Origin: Membranipora membranacea
Taxonomy: Eukaryota > Bryozoa > Gymnolaemata > Cheilostomatida > Membraniporidae
Reading direction: 5' to 3'
NCBI GenBank assembly: GCA_914767715.1
Contig: OU612069.1
Location: 21,575,387 to 21,639,386, forward strand
DNA: 64,000 bases
A program made the position numbers and the translations under genes. The notes beneath the pieces were generated by a model that ran no database searches, was not told where the DNA came from, and worked only from the letters and a program-made list of their open reading frames with translations. Positions 60,196 to 64,000 of the stretch are shown here, piece after piece. How positions within the stretch are numbered: position 1 is the stretch's first letter; the number at the start of each line of letters is the position of its first letter.

Positions 60196-61037
60196 CAGCT
60201 GTGGGCAACGTGCGGCCTTTTTGCCAGTGCGGCCTAATGGGTAATATTTTGCGGCCTAATTGTTGCCTTATGTCTGTGAAAATCACACATTCAAGTTTTT
60301 ACTGTCATGTAGATCTCCAAGTATGCATTACCCTGTTCAAGCACAATTCATTGTTGGGATATCAAAATATTGGCATTCTGTATCAACCATGCGCTAAGTT
60401 ACTTACATGTAGAAAAAAAAGGAAATTCCCAAGCCATTCTACACAAAAGCATCATGAATGTACTGGTGCCAACTACTTTTTCACGCGCTTCCATTTGAAT
60501 AAATAACCCAAACAGTGAAGAAATTGTCGTAATATTGTGAGAGAAAAGCAATTTAATCAATTCTTTCATCTTTGGATATTTGACTACAAACTGTTTTTTG
60601 CAAAGCTGCCATTTTGAGCAAAAATGGAAAAGTTGTTCTATCAAAAATTTGACATTGTTACAAGTGCGCCAGCATTTTGCCTGAAATGTTCCAGATTGAA
60701 TCTCATTGACAAGTATGCAAATATTTACTGCACTTCTTGAGCGCTCATCATGCCCTTTGCCCTACTGCTCGAAACACTGGGAAACAGCCATGTACACAAC
60801 CGTTTGCCAGACACAAAAATCCAGTAGATTAGATAAACAAGATAAAGCTTAACTGATGCTTATTGCAACATAACAATAACATTTTTATCGACACATAAAT
60901 CTGCTTTAGTTTGAATAAAATACACAGTGCGAAATTTTACTTTGCGTTAAAGTTTATGCCGGAAAAATATGTTGTGGCCTTTTGTGTTCATTCTGCATAA
61001 AATGCGGCCTTCTTAAAAAAAAGGTTGCCCACCCATG
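60196..61037. mobile_element. hAT-type MITE, 842 bp
   Basis: An 8-bp target duplication GTTTATAG lies at 60188-60195 and 61038-61045. The ends are inverted: CAGCTGTGGGCAACGTGCGG at the left, and CATGGGTGGGCAACC read inward from the right. Several GCGGCC(T) words repeat near both ends. An 8-bp duplication with a CAG-N-GTGGGCAAC end is typical of hAT transposons. There is no transposase inside. Confidence 0.9.
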
Positions 61038-61118
61038 GTTTATAGATAAGGATTGAAAAAAGTGTTTCAGTTAGATATCTATGTACTAATATCAGCGACT
61101 GATAACTCCAAAAATCAA

Positions 61119-61202
61119 GTCAGGATGGCCGAGTGGTCTAAGGCGCTGCGTTCAGGTCGCAGTCTACTCTTGTAGGCGTGGGTTCAAATCCCACTTCTGA
61201 CA
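61119..61202 (+). tRNA. tRNA-Leu (CAG)
   Basis: A complete class II tRNA. The acceptor strands GTCAGGA and TTCTGAC pair, the D arm is GGCCGAGTGGTCTAAGGC, the anticodon loop has CAG, a long variable arm follows (TCTACTCTTGTAGG), and the T arm is GTGGGTTCAAATCCCAC. A T-rich Pol III stop follows at about 61204-61211. No intron. It decodes CUG codons. It lies in an inverted duplication with 59809-59896, which shares flanking sequence on both sides. Confidence 0.93.
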
Positions 61203-61549
61203 CTTTGTTTTTATTCAATATACCCTTAGGTAAAGAAAGATTTGATTAAATACATCCAGCAAATCCTTACATCCAGGAGATTCAATGAAAGCTTAAACTG
61301 GAAAACCCGCAAATAGTGTTCTACTTCTTATATGAACACAGTAAAGCTCAGTTCCTTTCCAAAATTCCTGATGGCTCGGACTGTCTAGAATTCAAAATGA
61401 AGTACAACAGAATCTCTTTTAGTTCATGTATTTCAATGAGACCTATGATTGGGTAAACAACAATATATTATCCCTAAAAATTGGAAACCGCTGCTGAATG
61501 CACTATCCCAAACTGCACTTTTCATTAGGGAAGAATCCTTCCAATTAAC

Positions 61550-61760
61550 AACTCCATTCTTGATTGATTTATATCAAGGACCTTTTAAGCTTCTTTTGTT
61601 TGCAACATGTTTTGCTATGCAGATGACAGGTCATTATAAATTGTTTTCCAATAATAATGTTAATGCGATTCAATTGTAACAAGATCTTAAGATGATCTGT
61701 GGGTGGTGCTCCACTAAGCAGATGGTACTCAGCATGAATAACTAGCATTTTCTTCTGTGT
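61550..61760 (+). pseudogene. LINE RT relic with YADD box
   Basis: CYADDRSL at about 61613-61636, then after a shift QDLKMICGWCSTKQMVLSMN to about 61740. This is the usual sequence after the RT catalytic box in LINEs. Stops present; no further domains. Confidence 0.65.
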
Positions 61761-62560
61761 CTGTGGGGGGTTCTCCTTGTTGTGTGATGGGAGGGGGTCG
61801 TCGCGTAACCATGAAACAGAACTATCAGGTTTTATCATCAATGACAGGCTAACATGGTAAAACAATGTCTCCTATAGCTATAGAAAAGTAACAAAATCAG
61901 TACCTTTACCTCAACTCTGTCGACCTTTTTCAGACAACAAAGCTCACTCACATTTTACTCACAATTTATCACCAAACCATGTCAAGAAAAGACAATTCTT
62001 CATCCTTTATCACCGTTTTTTTAAATGCGATACCTGGTTGCTAGTTGTGTAACCAAAGTTGTTTGATGAGCCCTCTTGTTGATTTTATTTTAAACCAATC
62101 CATGACAAATTTTAGAAAGATTTCCAAAATTGGATTTTAATACGTGCAGGGGATCTGCTCGATGCTATACCGATAGGAGAAGAGCTTTTGCAGAGTGTTT
62201 GTCTGCACATACTATTTCCCATCCCCTGATGCCTTTTTCATTGGCAACAAACCTTATAGCGCATCAGAATTAGGGCTCTGGCATCCTTGTTTGTTAAATC
62301 CAAAATTTCAGGACTAATTCCGGTCTTGAATATTGTCACAGCGTTGTCATCCAGGAGATCTGCAGGTATGACAACACTCTCCAATATTCGGATGACTCGT
62401 TCAGGCAGCGCCTTTGTGAGATTTTCAATTGTAATGTTTGTATTTATATTTTCTTGTTCTGGATTGTGTGGTGATTGGGTTCAACTCCAGCTCTTGGCAC
62501 AAGAGATGTGGACTTGAATTCAAATCCCAGTTCAAGCAGTTAGGAGGTATCGGGCTTTAA
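61761..62560. other. Gene-free stretch
   Basis: Nothing supported; a possible very diverged SINE unit lies at 62465-62545 (a GGTTCAACTCC-like B box). Confidence 0.35.
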
Positions 62561-62620
62561 TTCTTATTTTTTACACCTCATAAGACTCAGATATCAGATT
62601 GTTTAACCTGAGACCTATAA

Positions 62621-62700
62621 GCAGCAGTGGCTGAATGGCCTGGTGGTAAGAGTTGTGGAATGTAACCTCTTAGGTTGCAGGTTCGATTCCAGCATCTAGC
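62621..62700 (+). repeat. tRNA-derived SINE head, tandem unit 1
   Basis: A-box-like TGGCCTGGTGGTAAGAG and B-box GGTTCGATTCC. Followed by a ~65-bp tail (ACACATTTTAGATGTCTTCA). Confidence 0.7.
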
Positions 62701-62769
62701 AGGTGACACATTTTAGATGTCTTCATGCGGAGGTTTCAGATATCACATGGATTAACCTGAGATGTATTA

Positions 62770-62862
62770 GCACCAGTAGCTGAATGGCCTGATGGTAAGA
62801 GTTGTGGATTGTAACCTCGTTGGTCGTTGGTTGCAGGTTCGATTCCAGCTAACAACCGGGTG
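62770..62862 (+). repeat. tRNA-derived SINE head, tandem unit 2
   Basis: Second copy, 149 bp downstream, with TGGCCTGATGGTAAGAG, an extra GGTCGTTGG insertion and the same B box and tail. A tail-only fragment also precedes unit 1 (62560-62620). Confidence 0.7.
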
Positions 62863-63351
62863 ACACATTTTAGACGTCTTCATGAGGAGGTTTCAGGTAT
62901 AACTAAAACCTTTACTGATAAGGTGTTTACGCCGGCAAGGTGGAGGGGTTGTACGGTGGTACTCGTGGACAGACAGCAAGCAGGAGAGTAGTGGATTGAG
63001 GCCCAGCAGGAGCAGGAGTGAGTAAGGTCAAGCAGGTGGGTGGGGAGCGGCCAGCAGAGGGAACAGAGGCAGTAGGCGACCGCGGCCGTCGGACCCCTCC
63101 TCAAAACAAAACCAGAGTTTCGAATTTTCTTTTATAAGTATGACTACACAATTTTACCAAAACTTCCCCACTAATGTTCGGCAGTGTTCCATAACCGCAC
63201 AGTATTCTCATCCACGCCTCACCAGCCACTACTACCTGTTGCTCCTGTAAACATCTCACCATCACCTGCTGACTCTCCGACACCCTGAAATATGGTAACG
63301 AACAACACACAACGAACACAACCAACACATCATCTTACCATGCACCACCTC

Positions 63352-63381
63352 ACCCTCTCACCATCACCATCACCATCAGCC
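63352..63381 (+). repeat. ACCATC microsatellite
   Basis: Short run of CACCATC-type triplets and hexamers. Confidence 0.8.
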
Positions 63382-63421
63382 TGCCTCACCAGCACAACAC
63401 CTGACATGAAGAAGAATGGTA

Positions 63422-63505
63422 GTGTTCTGGCTGGGGATTGAACTCGTGATCAGTAAGCCTTTGATCCCGGGTCGGACACCCTAGCCACTACACTACCGTA
63501 GTTGT
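63422..63505 (-). repeat. tRNA-like SINE head
   Basis: Read in reverse: an A-box-like TAGTGTAGTGGCTAGGG and a B-box-like GAGTTCAATCCCC with tRNA spacing. The ends do not form an acceptor stem. Confidence 0.55.
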
Positions 63506-64000
63506 TGAGTTTCCTGCATGCCAAAACTTGGTCTGATACCTCCCATAGGTAAGAGCCACAAGAAGAGCTAGTATTAGCCTTATAGCAGCAACCTCAACTA
63601 AACTAGTGATATATCAAGCTCAATCATTACTTACAAGTTATTACATATTCGAATTCAAAATATTCTATACCACACAGCTTAATCTAATGATTATATAGCT
63701 GGATGGTGTCATCAAATAACAAGGAGATTCTTGAGTATTGCGTGGCATTCGAGTTGATGTATATGGCACATGACTGTTTATGATTTGAAAATTTAGTCTT
63801 ATAGTACATATATTGGGATTTCTTAATCAGTTTTAAAACAGCATACAAATTGAATTTCATAAAACAGAACATAACACATTGAAAAGCTTTTGTAAAAATA
63901 TCAAAAATGGGTGCACGCCAAAACGACAGTATTTTGAGATGTAACTACTCTACCAATTCAATTCGAGTCAAAGAAAACTTGATATACTGGTGAAAGATTC

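Noticed and set aside
60201-60506. 101-codon open frame
   Set aside because: It lies wholly inside the hAT MITE and has no transposase motif.

Overview
The window reads as intron-rich, repeat-rich, AT-rich genomic DNA from a multicellular animal, most likely a marine invertebrate; the species cannot be named from sequence alone. The evidence is: a multi-exon gene on the + strand with canonical GT/AG junctions and an EGF-like domain, nuclear-type tRNA genes, tRNA-derived SINEs, and a TE mix of Ngaro/DIRS-like, Ty3/gypsy, LINE, PIF/Harbinger, hAT and Tc1/mariner-type elements. Nothing bacterial, viral-genomic or CRISPR-like is present. Protein-coding density is very low and most long open frames are TE relics.

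Layout. (1) 1-6605: a SINE-like tRNA relic, then the 3' part of a host gene with about ten exons. It encodes an extracellular or cell-surface protein with one EGF domain and a hydrophobic C-terminal tail. (2) 7140-11180: a dead Ty3/gypsy Pol on the minus strand, split by two later insertions: a 398-bp Harbinger-type MITE (TSD TAA) and a 2.2-kb element with 467-bp near-identical terminal direct repeats (TSD CCTT). The latter carries a G4-prone minisatellite. (3) 12000-15946: a degenerate Ngaro/DIRS-like retrotransposon on the minus strand (Gag, RT, RNase H, tyrosine recombinase) followed by split direct repeats. (4) 20145-22413: a four-exon PIF/Harbinger (HARBI1-like) transposase on the minus strand with D, D and E present; its first visible exon is put out of frame by a 13-C homopolymer. 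(5) 22600-23330: LINE RT relic; 23815-25594: a 1.78-kb foldback element with ~430-bp inverted arms packed with CpG-bearing subrepeats. (6) 26-37 kb: gene-free DNA with small repeats, a TA-flanked MITE containing a tRNA-like core, an RT relic and a tandem kappaB-like palindrome. (7) 37.6-51.4 kb: the most unusual region, a degenerate array of exon-like modules (called A-D here) that keep splice-acceptor and splice-donor signals but have no conserved reading frame. A CCAAT/TATA promoter-like block at 39472-39536 and a 52-bp-stem hairpin at 40187-40301 lie within it. (8) 51.4-64 kb: LINE relics, a 842-bp hAT MITE with an 8-bp TSD, an inverted pair of tRNA-Leu(CAG) loci (one intact, one decayed), a truncated tRNA-Gln, and tandem tRNA-derived SINE units.

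The only likely working host genes are the EGF-domain gene, the intact tRNA-Leu and possibly the HARBI1-like gene. The exon-module array is the best candidate for an undescribed system: a spliced, non-coding, internally duplicated transcript. This is inference and needs RNA evidence.
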